Notes under the pieces: model-generated
Seen by the model: the letters and a program-made list of their open reading frames with translations, nothing else
Told to the model about the DNA's origin: nothing
The model's database searches: none
In this document: one piece after another, positions 26,858 to 35,674 of the stretch
How the letters are laid out: every line of letters starts with the position of its first letter
Position numbering within the stretch: the stretch's first letter is position 1
Translations under genes and position numbers: made by a program
Assembly (NCBI GenBank): GCA_018221105.1
Contig: JAAOYA010000005.1
Location: 1 to 64,000 of the forward strand
Direction: 5' to 3'
DNA length: 64,000 bases
Origin: Candidatus Woesearchaeota archaeon
Lineage (GTDB): Archaea; Nanobdellota; Nanobdellia; Woesearchaeales; JAAOYA01

Positions 26858-28627
26858 ATGATGCGAACACACACTTGCGCACAAGCAACAACAAAACTTA
26901 GTGGCAAAAAAGTAACACTCGCCGGGTGGGTACACTCGCGCAGAGACCACGGAGGAGTAATATTTATTGACCTGCGCGACCGCTATGGGATAACACAAAT
27001 AGTTTTTGAGCCAAAACACGGAAAAAAAGTTCATTCTCAAAGCGAAAGCCTGCGCCGTGAATTCGTAATACAAGTCACTGGGGTTGTTCGAGCTCGCAAA
27101 AAAGGCATGGAAAATCCGAAATTACAAACAGGCCAAGTAGAACTATTAGTTGACGAATTAAACATTTTAAACACAAGCGAGGTAGTACCTATTGAAATTG
27201 ATGACAGAAAAGTCGCAAACGAGGATATGAGATTAAAATACCGTTATCTTGACCTGCGACGCCCACAAATGCATTATAATCTTATAACACGTCATAAAAT
27301 CATACAATCAGCCAGAGAATACTTTTACAAAAACGGTTTTATAGAAGTTGAAACCCCAATGCTTGCAAAAAGCACACCTGAGGGAGCACGCGATTACCTA
27401 GTTCCAAGCCGTGTGCAACAAGGAAAGTTTTTTGCACTGCCACAATCACCACAACTATTTAAGCAATTATTAATGGTTGCAGGGATGGACCGTTACGTTC
27501 AAATAGTCAAGTGTTTTCGTGATGAAGACCTCAGGGCTGACCGCCAACCAGAATTCACACAAATCGATTTAGAAATGAGTTTTGTAGACGAAAACGACAT
27601 TTATTCTATTATGGAAGGCATGATAGTGAAAATTTGGAAAGAAGTTCTAGGCATTAACATTAAAACTCCTTTTAATCGTATTAGTTATCAAGAATCACTC
27701 AACCGTTTTGGCACTGACAGGCCAGACACTCGATTCGGCCTAGAATTAATTGACATAACACAAATGAGCGCAAAATGCGATTTTAGTGTTTTCAAAAACG
27801 CTGCAATTGAAGGTGGATTAGTAAAATGCTTAAACACTGTAGGCGGCGCAGGTTTTTCAAGAAAAGACATTGATGAACTAACAGAACTCGCACGTATTTA
27901 TGGCGCTAAAGGACTAGCATGGGCTAAAATGACTGACAAACTTGAGGGTACTGTTGCAAAGTTTTTATCAGAAGAGCAACAAAATAGTATAATAAAAATA
28001 ACAAACGCGAAAAAAGGCGACATAATATTTTTTGTAGCAGACAAAAACGAGCAAGTAGTCAATGACGCGTTAGCAAATTTAAGACTAGAAATTGCAAAAC
28101 GCCAAAACCTCATAGATGATAACAAGTTTGAATTCTTATGGGTTGTTGACTTTCCACTAGTTGGTTGGGAGGAAGAAGAACAACGCTTCATGGCATTGCA
28201 CCATCCTTTTACCAGCCCAAAAGATGACCACATCAATCTTATGCACTCAGACCCGAAAAAAGTTTTAGCAAAAGCCTATGACATGGTATTAAACGGCACT
28301 GAAATTGGCGGTGGCAGTATCAGAATTCACAAACGAGAAATTCAACAAAAAATGTTTGAACTATTAGGAATCACTCCCGATGAAGCACAAGCAAAGTTTG
28401 GCTTTTTGCTTGACGCTTTCAAATACGGAGCTCCGCCACACGGCGGCATAGCCTTTGGCCTTGACCGCTTAGCAGCCATCATAACAAAAAATGATAGTAT
28501 TCGAGAAGTAATAGCATTTCCAAAAAATAAGACTGCTATGAGTTTAATGGACGGGGCTCCGAATGTTGTCGATGATAAACAACTTAAAGAATTACACTTA
28601 AAACTTGATTTTGTCAAGAAAAAATAA
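26858..28627 (+). CDS. aspS: Aspartyl-tRNA synthetase, bacterial type with GAD insertion
   Basis: Charges tRNA-Asp (and perhaps tRNA-Asn). The 589-residue length and layout are bacterial: N-terminal anticodon-binding OB fold (VTLAGWVHSRRDHGGVIFID), class II motif 2 (FRDEDLRADRQPEFTQIDLE), an inserted GAD domain of about 120 residues, motif GGGSIRIH, and motif 3 GIAFGLDRLAAI. Archaeal AspRS are normally about 430-440 residues and lack the GAD domain, so this copy was probably acquired from bacteria, as seen in some DPANN genomes. TATA-like TTTTAAATAAG at 26826-26836 gives a nearly leaderless mRNA. Confidence 0.95.
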   Translation: MMRTHTCAQATTKLSGKKVTLAGWVHSRRDHGGVIFIDLRDRYGITQIVFEPKHGKKVHSQSESLRREFVIQVTGVVRARKKGMENPKLQTGQVELLVDELNILNTSEVVPIEIDDRKVANEDMRLKYRYLDLRRPQMHYNLITRHKIIQSAREYFYKNGFIEVETPMLAKSTPEGARDYLVPSRVQQGKFFALPQSPQLFKQLLMVAGMDRYVQIVKCFRDEDLRADRQPEFTQIDLEMSFVDENDIYSIMEGMIVKIWKEVLGINIKTPFNRISYQESLNRFGTDRPDTRFGLELIDITQMSAKCDFSVFKNAAIEGGLVKCLNTVGGAGFSRKDIDELTELARIYGAKGLAWAKMTDKLEGTVAKFLSEEQQNSIIKITNAKKGDIIFFVADKNEQVVNDALANLRLEIAKRQNLIDDNKFEFLWVVDFPLVGWEEEEQRFMALHHPFTSPKDDHINLMHSDPKKVLAKAYDMVLNGTEIGGGSIRIHKREIQQKMFELLGITPDEAQAKFGFLLDAFKYGAPPHGGIAFGLDRLAAIITKNDSIREVIAFPKNKTAMSLMDGAPNVVDDKQLKELHLKLDFVKKK

Positions 28628-28633
28628 TTTGTT

Positions 28634-28939
28634 TTATTGTTTGTTAAATAACTCGTCAAATTTTTCTTTGCACCTGTTTTCTTTCCAGTACACAACATGA
28701 CTTGCGCGCTTTTCAAAAAGTGCTAACACCAAAGTTATCATATCACTTTGAAAATCTTTGAGTCCTTTGTCACTAATAATTTTTTTTGCGTCACTAACGC
28801 ACTCTTTTAACAATTCAAGGTTTGTCTCGTGCGCAACTTCTTCTATTTTTTTCTCTTCATCATCTGTTAAAAATATTTCTTCCCAACGCGGATAATTACT
28901 ACCTTCAATATTGCGCGGAAAACTTTTGCTAAAAGCCAT
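28634..28939 (-). CDS. Small acidic helical protein, unknown
   Basis: A 101-residue soluble protein with several amphipathic helices (EEKKIEEVAHETNLELLKEC, then ALFEKRASHVVYWKENRCKE). No motif recognised. It is convergent with aspS and just downstream of the HerA-like ATPase, with 36 bases between them, so it may be co-transcribed with it. Confidence 0.65.
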   Translation of the reverse strand: MAFSKSFPRNIEGSNYPRWEEIFLTDDEEKKIEEVAHETNLELLKECVSDAKKIISDKGLKDFQSDMITLVLALFEKRASHVVYWKENRCKEKFDELFNKQ

Positions 28940-28975
28940 AAAGAAACGTTTAGATTGTACTATTTATTAAGTTTA

Positions 28976-30319
28976 TTAATTTTTTTGATTTTCTTGTTCA
29001 AACTTGAAAATCTTTTTTTCGTGAGTTAGTGCCGTAGGACTTTCACCACCATGCCACGTGAATCGTGGTCGCACCCGCATTGGATACATTTTCTCATTAC
29101 TATCATCAAATATTAATGCTGCACCTTTAACGCGTGGCAGGTTATCAAGTTGTTCAACAAGTCCTTCGCGCATGTACGATTGCATCAACATTCCTAATGC
29201 TTCAACATCTGGTTTTGCAGTTATACGGTGCGCTATCACAGTGTCAGATTGTGTCATCACATCAGTGTGAATTTTGCCTGGTTGTTGTGTTGCAAGAACA
29301 AGACTTATTCCTGGTTGGCGTCCCTCTCGCAGGATAGTGACTAATGGTTCTGTCGCGAGTGTTTTGCCAGTTTTTGGCAAGAACTCGTGAGCTTCATCAA
29401 TTACAAGCCATACTAGTGGAAAACTTTGCTTTTTTGTTTTTTGTGCATCGCCAAAAAAGTGCGTGCTAGAATGTACTTGTTCGTACTCTTCGTTTTTTCT
29501 TGCTATCATTCGCTCAACAAACAATTTTTGACTGATTAATCCGACAACTAATGCTTTGATACCCCAACTGCCAGCAATTGTGGCGTAACAGCTCAAGTCT
29601 AATACTGTTACTTGTCCCCCGCGAGCGATGTCGCGCAGTGGCGTTGCATTATCGTCAAACAAACCCCAAGTTTTTGCATTGTCAAAACGATTTATTGCTG
29701 CATCTTTGACTTTTTGTGTTGTGTGATCATCAGTTTTTGTAGCTTTTAATATGTCGTCAATATTATAATCTTTAGAATTCTTTTTTAATTGGTTAATTAT
29801 TCTTGTGATAAAAACTCCTAACTCGTCATTTTCGTCAACTTCAAAAGTCATACACCAATCACGACCGTTTAACTCTGATGGTTTTATTGCAAAACCAAAA
29901 TCTGTTGGAATACCTTTTTCTTTGTATGCATTATGATAGCCTGTCGGAGTGTAAATTTGAACATCCAAACCTTTAGATTGTAATCCCCACTCGTCTAAAA
30001 GTAGCATGTCTTTTTGGTTGGCGTATTTCATAGTCCAATAAACGCCCATTGTATCAAGAAGTATTATTGAAACATTGTCTTTTATTTCTTGTGGCAGGTC
30101 GCTGACGCCCTCTGCTAAAACTCCCAAAGTATAACTTTTCCCGCTTCCGCGCTTGCCACACACAAAAATTACGTGTGAGCGGGCAACATCTAATAGCACA
30201 GGGTTTGCAAGGCTAGTGGTCTGACCCATTTTTACGTAGTGCTTGCCAAGAAATATTGTTCCAGCATCACCCTCTTTTTGTCGCTGGGCCTCTAAGCGTC
30301 CAACGATGATTTTATTCAT
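28976..30319 (-). CDS. HerA-like (DUF87) ATPase
   Basis: A 447-residue P-loop ATPase of the HerA/FtsK superfamily. Walker A GKRGSGKS at residues 55-62, Walker B LVWLVIDEAHEF at about 305, a sensor glutamine region (LVLATQQPGK) and an arginine-finger region (REGRQPG). HerA pumps DNA with the nuclease NurA during end resection, but the N-terminal barrel here is short and NurA is not next to it. A role in DNA translocation is likely; assignment to recombination rather than another process is uncertain. Confidence 0.85.
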   Translation of the reverse strand: MNKIIVGRLEAQRQKEGDAGTIFLGKHYVKMGQTTSLANPVLLDVARSHVIFVCGKRGSGKSYTLGVLAEGVSDLPQEIKDNVSIILLDTMGVYWTMKYANQKDMLLLDEWGLQSKGLDVQIYTPTGYHNAYKEKGIPTDFGFAIKPSELNGRDWCMTFEVDENDELGVFITRIINQLKKNSKDYNIDDILKATKTDDHTTQKVKDAAINRFDNAKTWGLFDDNATPLRDIARGGQVTVLDLSCYATIAGSWGIKALVVGLISQKLFVERMIARKNEEYEQVHSSTHFFGDAQKTKKQSFPLVWLVIDEAHEFLPKTGKTLATEPLVTILREGRQPGISLVLATQQPGKIHTDVMTQSDTVIAHRITAKPDVEALGMLMQSYMREGLVEQLDNLPRVKGAALIFDDSNEKMYPMRVRPRFTWHGGESPTALTHEKKIFKFEQENQKN

Positions 30320-30427
30320 AATAAGTACTCTTGCTTTGGTGTTTTTATAATTATTGGAAAAATTTATATCCGTTGCAATGTTTTATTTGGGCTTGCAATC
30401 ACTTTTTGAGAGTGTGCCACCAGCATA

Positions 30428-30449
30428 GTTTTCGAAAACCTTATAAACG
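30428..30449 (+). promoter_or_regulatory. Palindrome plus TATA box before the gene at 30474
   Basis: GTTTTCGAAAAC (30428-30439) is a perfect 12-bp palindrome that runs directly into CTTATAAACG. It is the same TTCGAAAAC-TATA unit seen at 25512-25535. Confidence 0.5.
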
Positions 30450-30473
30450 TAGAAAAGCCTTTTTTAATGTGTT

Positions 30474-31040
30474 ATGGTTGATCAAAAACTAGTACAGTAT
30501 TTTAAGACTGGGATAGAACGTGGCTTTGATGAAGAATACATAAAGTCAACACTCCTAAAAAAAGGTTATAATGCTCTTAGAGTGAAAATGGCCTTGGAAG
30601 TTGCTACTAGAGGTAAAAGTTCAAAAAGCGAAGAAGAAGTGCGATCACTTGATTCTTTTTACAAGCCAACAACACCAAAAAAAAGTCGTGTTGACTGGCT
30701 AAAATGGTCTTTGATAACAATTTTAACAATCGCAGTTATTGTATTATTAGTTTTTGATGCTAGTATTGGGCCAGTGCGCGAAAAAAAGGCTGATGAAAAC
30801 TTGCAAACGCAATTGACAGATTTGACAACTCTTTCAGGCCAGATTGACGAGAGACAAAAAGTTTTGGATGCACAACTTGACTTGATAAAATCATTAAACA
30901 CTAGTGTCGAAGAAAAAGAAGTCAGGGTAAAACAATTAATTGATAATATTGACTCGTTAAACAACGATATTAAAGAAGAAAGGGGAAAGATTAAAAAGAT
31001 ATTGTTCCAATTATTAGAACAAATACTGCAAAAAGGGTGA
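30474..31040 (+). CDS. Membrane-anchored coiled-coil protein
   Basis: A 188-residue protein. An N-terminal UBA-like helical segment (YFKTGIERGFDEEYIKSTLL) resembles that of the protein at 23008. One transmembrane helix follows at about residues 76-94, then a long external or cytosolic coiled coil (100-185). It lies 4 bases before the next membrane gene. Shared promoter design and N-terminal segment tie it to the pilus-cluster genes. No named family. Confidence 0.65.
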   Translation: MVDQKLVQYFKTGIERGFDEEYIKSTLLKKGYNALRVKMALEVATRGKSSKSEEEVRSLDSFYKPTTPKKSRVDWLKWSLITILTIAVIVLLVFDASIGPVREKKADENLQTQLTDLTTLSGQIDERQKVLDAQLDLIKSLNTSVEEKEVRVKQLIDNIDSLNNDIKEERGKIKKILFQLLEQILQKG

Positions 31041-31044
31041 TTTC

Positions 31045-31476
31045 ATGGTATACAAATCTAGACACAAGCCAATAACAGGACTTTTAGTGTTGTTTGTTTT
31101 TTTGATAGTATTATTCAAAACTGTCAAGACAATGATTGATTACAAAAAATTTGTTGGTGAAAGCCCTTATAGTTTTACAATAGAATTCTTGCTTACAATT
31201 CTTCTAGGAATGGCATTCATTTTCATCATAGAACATATTGCTATTGATTTTGAATGGTTGCACCACAAAAAAAAATTTTATCACTCTATGAGCTGGATAA
31301 TAATAGGCTTATGGTTGTTTATCTCTTTTTTTATAGGCTTTAACATATTGCTCATCATGATGCCTTTAATAGCTCTATTTTTGTGGATAAAAACTTATCA
31401 TACACACCGTCACATAAAAAGAGAGCATCAAAAAGCAAGTGTTAAAAAATCGTTAAATAAACATTCAAAAAAATAA
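31045..31476 (+). CDS. Four-helix membrane protein, unknown
   Basis: A 143-residue protein with four hydrophobic segments (about 9-25, 46-66, 81-99, 100-118) and a His/Lys-rich cytosolic tail. It is translated right after the coiled-coil gene, with GGGTGAT as ribosome site, and the two are probably partners. Confidence 0.6.
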   Translation: MVYKSRHKPITGLLVLFVFLIVLFKTVKTMIDYKKFVGESPYSFTIEFLLTILLGMAFIFIIEHIAIDFEWLHHKKKFYHSMSWIIIGLWLFISFFIGFNILLIMMPLIALFLWIKTYHTHRHIKREHQKASVKKSLNKHSKK

Positions 31477-31482
31477 AAAAAA

Positions 31483-31752
31483 TTAGTCTTCTTCTTCTGG
31501 ATTGTAGCTTGGCACCGCACTTTTTGCGATAATCATGATGTTGCCAATTGCTTTGACTAATTGGTGTGGCACGATGACGCCTTTAGCACTTCCCAAAACT
31601 TTGTTCAAATAAGAGTTTTTTGCTGCTTTAACTCTCCAACCGTTAATCTTATTTTTTGTAAGTAGTGCTTCTTCAACATCACCAAAATAGTCTCCTCCGT
31701 CGGTGTAGACTTGCATGTCGTAAGTGTCCGTTATTCTTTGCATCTTAAGCAT
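31483..31752 (-). CDS. PRC-barrel domain protein
   Basis: An 89-residue protein whose pattern (MQVYTDGGDYFGDVEEALLT, then VPHQLVKAIGNIMIIAKSAV) fits the PRC-barrel fold, found in photosynthetic H subunits, RimM and many small archaeal proteins. In archaea such proteins are tied to RNA metabolism or cell division (CdpB-like). I start at the ATG at 31752, preceded by GGAGG, rather than the TTG upstream. Confidence 0.7.
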   Translation of the reverse strand: MLKMQRITDTYDMQVYTDGGDYFGDVEEALLTKNKINGWRVKAAKNSYLNKVLGSAKGVIVPHQLVKAIGNIMIIAKSAVPSYNPEEED

Positions 31753-31824
31753 TTTTTTAGTATCCTCCAAAAAACCTGTGTTGAGAACAAAACTTTTTAA
31801 GTTTATATAATTTTCTCTTTAGAA

Positions 31825-32508
31825 ATGACTGCTTTAAAAATCATTGGCACGAGCCATATATCACGAGAGAGCATTAATGAGATAAAGAATGCTTTTAATA
31901 GTTTTGAGCCTACAATATTAGCTTTAGAGTTAGATGTTAACAGGGCTCAAGCTTTGCTGTCTAAACAGAAAAGTTCTGGTTTTGGTTTTAGAGCTATTAA
32001 ACAAGTTGGATTGCAGGGCTATTTGTTTGGTGTTATTGCCTCGTGGGTTCAGCGCAGACTAGCAAAAAAGACTGGTCTGAACCCTGGTGATGAAATGAAG
32101 CAAGCATTGCTCCTTGCTAGAAAAAATAAATTGAAAGTTTTTTTTATTGATCGTGACATCGCTATTACTTTACGCCGCTTATCACAAAGTATTACTTGGC
32201 GTGAAAAACTACGAGTTTTCAAAGACTTGTTTTTTGGTGTTTTCACAATAAAAAAACAATTGCGAGCGGCAGGAGTTGAAACACTTGATTTGAGCAAGGT
32301 TCCGCCAAAAACTGTTATTAAAAAATTAATGCTCGCGCTAAAGAGCAAGTACCCTACAATTTACAAAGTATTAGTTTATGAGCGCGACCACATCATGGCC
32401 AATAATTTAGAAAAAATTATACAAGAATTTGGCGATGACAAAATCTTAGCTGTGATGGGTGCTGGTCACGAGGACAGTGTTAAAAAATTATTAGAAAAGT
32501 ATTTATAA
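31825..32508 (+). CDS. TraB/PrgY/GumN family protein
   Basis: A 227-residue protein with the family N-terminus ALKIIGTSHISRESINEI and the conserved E-x-D-x-x-R (LALELDVNRAQAL), plus a C-terminal MGAGHEDSVKKLL. The family (TIKI/TraB) is thought to be membrane-linked proteases or pheromone inhibitors. The C-terminal transmembrane part seen in archaeal homologs is absent; the next gene encodes a membrane protein and starts 21 bases later. Confidence 0.8.
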   Translation: MTALKIIGTSHISRESINEIKNAFNSFEPTILALELDVNRAQALLSKQKSSGFGFRAIKQVGLQGYLFGVIASWVQRRLAKKTGLNPGDEMKQALLLARKNKLKVFFIDRDIAITLRRLSQSITWREKLRVFKDLFFGVFTIKKQLRAAGVETLDLSKVPPKTVIKKLMLALKSKYPTIYKVLVYERDHIMANNLEKIIQEFGDDKILAVMGAGHEDSVKKLLEKYL

Positions 32509-32529
32509 CGCTAGTAGCACTAATTGTTT

Positions 32530-33255
32530 ATGAAATTAAGTTTTAAAGATTTTTTCACTCAAAAATTTGTAAAAAGCAAAGACGAGTTAATCGATATAAT
32601 ACTTGCTGTAATATTTCTGGGTTTTATTGCTAGTTTTAATGATTGGGGCGATGCAACATTTAATTTTTTAGAGGGACTTAAAAACTTTTTTCTGGCTATT
32701 GTTTTGTCAACTATTGTTGTACTTGTCAGCATTGCTGGACAAAAAATCGTTGGTTTTAAGCGTGGCTACATTGTAGAATTTAAAAAATGGTTTTATGGCA
32801 TTTTGATAATTCTAGCTTTTACAATAGTGACACGTGGAACACTTTGGGCTCCAATAGTTGGAGGAGTAGTATTGCACCATCACGAGGGATTGCGACTTGG
32901 TCGTTTTCGCTATCAAGTAAACCAACGCGCTATTGCACTCGTTGCCTTTGCAGGCCCACTATCAAACATTGCACTGGCACTACTTTTGAAACCTTTAATT
33001 TTTTTAAATCCAACAGCTATTGAAACATTGATAGTTTTCAATCTTACTTACGCACTCTTTAACATGCTGCCATTACCACCACTTGTTGGTTTTAACGTGA
33101 TATATTATTCTAGAACGTTATACTTTTTGCTTTTGGGGTTTGTGACTAGCGTGTGGCTTTTTTTAACATTTTATTCTACAATAATTACTTTAATTCTGGC
33201 GTTCGTTGTCAGTATTGTAGCGTGGGCTGCTTACTTGTATTTTGTTGAATTATAA
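32530..33255 (+). CDS. M50-like (site-2 protease) membrane protein with altered zinc motif
   Basis: A 241-residue protein with about six hydrophobic segments. The region LHHHEGLRLGRFRY aligns in place with the HExxH zinc helix of site-2 proteases, but the second His is Arg (HEGLR). The downstream FNMLPLPPLVGFN corresponds to the NPxP/DG metal-binding segment and has Val-Gly where an Asp is normal. It is therefore probably an inactive relative, or binds metal differently. ATG at 32530 preferred to TTG at 32524. Confidence 0.7.
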   Translation: MKLSFKDFFTQKFVKSKDELIDIILAVIFLGFIASFNDWGDATFNFLEGLKNFFLAIVLSTIVVLVSIAGQKIVGFKRGYIVEFKKWFYGILIILAFTIVTRGTLWAPIVGGVVLHHHEGLRLGRFRYQVNQRAIALVAFAGPLSNIALALLLKPLIFLNPTAIETLIVFNLTYALFNMLPLPPLVGFNVIYYSRTLYFLLLGFVTSVWLFLTFYSTIITLILAFVVSIVAWAAYLYFVEL

Positions 33256-33290
33256 CAAGCTTTTTAAAAAAAGAGATGGTGAGTTTTTTT

Positions 33291-34784
33291 ATGAAAGTAT
33301 TATTTGTAATGCCTGACTTTAATTATGTTGGAGAATACATGCCAGACTATAAAGGTCACAGCTCTCTAGGAGTTGGTTATTTGTCGGCTTGCCTAAAAAA
33401 AGCAGGACATAGCACCGCGCTAGCGCACATAAGCAATGAAAAAATCACGAAAAAAGAATTTGTTGATATTTTAAAAAAACACAATCCTGACCTCATAGGT
33501 TTTAGTTTTTTTACACACCAGTTTAGCGCTGTAAAAAAATGGTCTTTTTGGATTAAACAATATTCTAACATTCCAATTGTTTGTGGCGGCATTCACTCAA
33601 CAATCGACCCTAATAGTGTGATAAATTTGAAAAGTGTTGACTTTGTTTGTGTTGGTGAAGGAGAAGAAGCAATTGTAGAGTTAGCTGATAGTATAGGAAA
33701 AAAGCAGGACACTACTAAAATAAAAAACTTGATTGTTCGCAAAGGATATAAAATAATAAGAAATCCTGTAAGAAAACTAGTACAAAACCTTGACGATTTG
33801 CCATTTACTGACAAGTCAATATTTGATATTAAAAACATTACAGATGGCACGATGGGGCTCTTATCTATTATTGCTACCAGAGGTTGTCCTTACAGGTGCA
33901 CTTATTGTGTTAATCACCAATTACAAAAAATTTATTCTAATCAGAGTTTTGTTCGCTTTCGAAGTGTTGATAACGTGATTCGAGAGATTAAACAGCACAA
34001 AAAAGATTATCCGTTTTTGCGCTATGTTGAACCTTTAGATGATACTTTTGCTATTCGAAAAGACTGGCTAATAGAGTTTTGCAAGCGTTACAAGAAAGAA
34101 ATTAAGATGCCGCTGCGTGCAAACGTGCGTGTTGACTTGCTTGATGAAGCTAAGATTAAAGCATTAAAAAGTGCTGGTTGTCAGCGATTGGCTCTTGGCT
34201 TGGAGTCTGGTAATGAAAAAATTCGCTCTAATATATTAAAACGTTCAATGAATAATGAAAAAATTATTGAAGCTTTGAAACTTTGCAAAAAGCACGGTAT
34301 TAAAACAACAACTTATAACATGGTGGGGATTCCAGAAGAGACAATTCATAATTGTTTGGAAACTATAAAATTAAATGTTGCAAGTGAGGCTGATGACATG
34401 CACGTCTCTATTTTGCAACCATACCCTCACACTGACTTGTATAATTACAGTGTAAGAAAAGGTTATATGAAAAAAACAAAACAAGTAAGCACTTTTTTTG
34501 GCGAGTCGGTGCTGAAATTGCCAACAATCTCAAAGCAAGAAATTCATTTTGCTTACGAATACTTTGTGATATTTGCACGGCTTTACCAGCGCTTTGGCAG
34601 GTTTAGACGAGTTGAGCGTTTTTTAGATAATTTGTATGTTAACAAAAAACGTCACAAGTTTTTATTAAAAATTAAGCCTTTGATTAGTTTTTTTGTCTCG
34701 CCAATTTTGACGACTTATCATTTAATGCTGCGCGTCAGTCCAGGCTTTACTCGAAAAGTCAAAGAAATAGTTTACAACCAATAA
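33291..34784 (+). CDS. B12-binding radical SAM protein
   Basis: A 497-residue protein with an N-terminal cobalamin-binding-like Rossmann domain (VLFVMPDFNYVGEYMPD, GHSSLGVGYLSACL) and a radical SAM core with the CxxxCxxC cluster motif in RGCPYRCTYC at about residue 200. It has the BchE/HpnJ-type layout with a C-terminal helical region. Members do methylation or cyclisation on lipids, pigments or other natural products; the substrate cannot be told. The chosen ATG is preceded by GGTGAG at 33278-33283. Confidence 0.88.
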   Translation: MKVLFVMPDFNYVGEYMPDYKGHSSLGVGYLSACLKKAGHSTALAHISNEKITKKEFVDILKKHNPDLIGFSFFTHQFSAVKKWSFWIKQYSNIPIVCGGIHSTIDPNSVINLKSVDFVCVGEGEEAIVELADSIGKKQDTTKIKNLIVRKGYKIIRNPVRKLVQNLDDLPFTDKSIFDIKNITDGTMGLLSIIATRGCPYRCTYCVNHQLQKIYSNQSFVRFRSVDNVIREIKQHKKDYPFLRYVEPLDDTFAIRKDWLIEFCKRYKKEIKMPLRANVRVDLLDEAKIKALKSAGCQRLALGLESGNEKIRSNILKRSMNNEKIIEALKLCKKHGIKTTTYNMVGIPEETIHNCLETIKLNVASEADDMHVSILQPYPHTDLYNYSVRKGYMKKTKQVSTFFGESVLKLPTISKQEIHFAYEYFVIFARLYQRFGRFRRVERFLDNLYVNKKRHKFLLKIKPLISFFVSPILTTYHLMLRVSPGFTRKVKEIVYNQ

Positions 34785-34817
34785 AGTTTTTAAAGAGTAA
34801 AAAAATAGTTTTTTTCT

Positions 34818-35672
34818 ATGTCAATGAATCGATTAAAAACATTTGTGCTGCTTGCAACACTTTCAGCGCTGCTTTTGGGAGTTGGACAATTATTAGGCGG
34901 TTATAGTGGCTTGATTTTTGCCGGAGTGTTTGTTTTGGTTATGAATTTTGGAAGTTATTTTTTTAGTGATAAAGTTGTTCTTAAGATGTATCGTGCAAAG
35001 CCAGCAAGTCAAACTGAGCACCCGCAACTTTTCAAGGCAGTTCGTGAAGTAGTACATTTGGCAGGTATTGAAATGCCTAAAGTTTATGTTATTCCATCAG
35101 CAAACCCTAATGCTTTTGCCACGGGGCGCAACCCAAAGCATTCTGCAATAGCAGTCACCACTGGAATTATAGATTTACTTAGTTATTCAGAACTTAAAGG
35201 TGTTATAGCACACGAGATCAGCCATATTAAAAATCGCGATGTTTTAATTCAAACAATTGCTGCGACTATTGCAGGAGTAATATCGTATGTTGCTTTTATG
35301 GCTCGATGGGCTGCAATTTTTGGCGGTTTTGGCAGTGGTCGCGATGATGATGGCGGAGGACTAATAGGGCTTTTGGTTTTAGCTATAGTGACTCCTCTTA
35401 TAGCAACAATTTTACAATTAGCTATTAGTCGCTCTCGTGAATACTTGGCTGATGAGAGTGCTGCTAAAACTTTACACGAGCCATACGGTCTTGCTAGTGC
35501 ACTGCAAAAATTAAAGACAGGAGTTGTTAGAAATCCTATGCGTTTTGGCAGTCCTGCAACAAGCGCTTTGTTTATAGCAAATCCTTTTCGCGATAAAGGC
35601 ATGCTGCACTGGTTTTCAACGCACCCGCCGCTTGATGAGAGAATTAAAAAATTGCACAATATGAAAATCTAA
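34818..35672 (+). CDS. htpX: Membrane zinc metalloprotease HtpX (M48)
   Basis: A 284-residue membrane protease that degrades misfolded membrane proteins. Two N-terminal hydrophobic segments (about 8-47), zinc helix HEISH at about residues 131-135, two further membrane segments around a Gly/Asp-rich loop (FGGFGSGRDDDGGG), third ligand in REYLADESA, and the C-terminal FSTHPPLDERIKKL. Length and motifs are standard. Convergent with hef. Confidence 0.95.
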   Translation: MSMNRLKTFVLLATLSALLLGVGQLLGGYSGLIFAGVFVLVMNFGSYFFSDKVVLKMYRAKPASQTEHPQLFKAVREVVHLAGIEMPKVYVIPSANPNAFATGRNPKHSAIAVTTGIIDLLSYSELKGVIAHEISHIKNRDVLIQTIAATIAGVISYVAFMARWAAIFGGFGSGRDDDGGGLIGLLVLAIVTPLIATILQLAISRSREYLADESAAKTLHEPYGLASALQKLKTGVVRNPMRFGSPATSALFIANPFRDKGMLHWFSTHPPLDERIKKLHNMKI

Positions 35673-35674
35673 TT

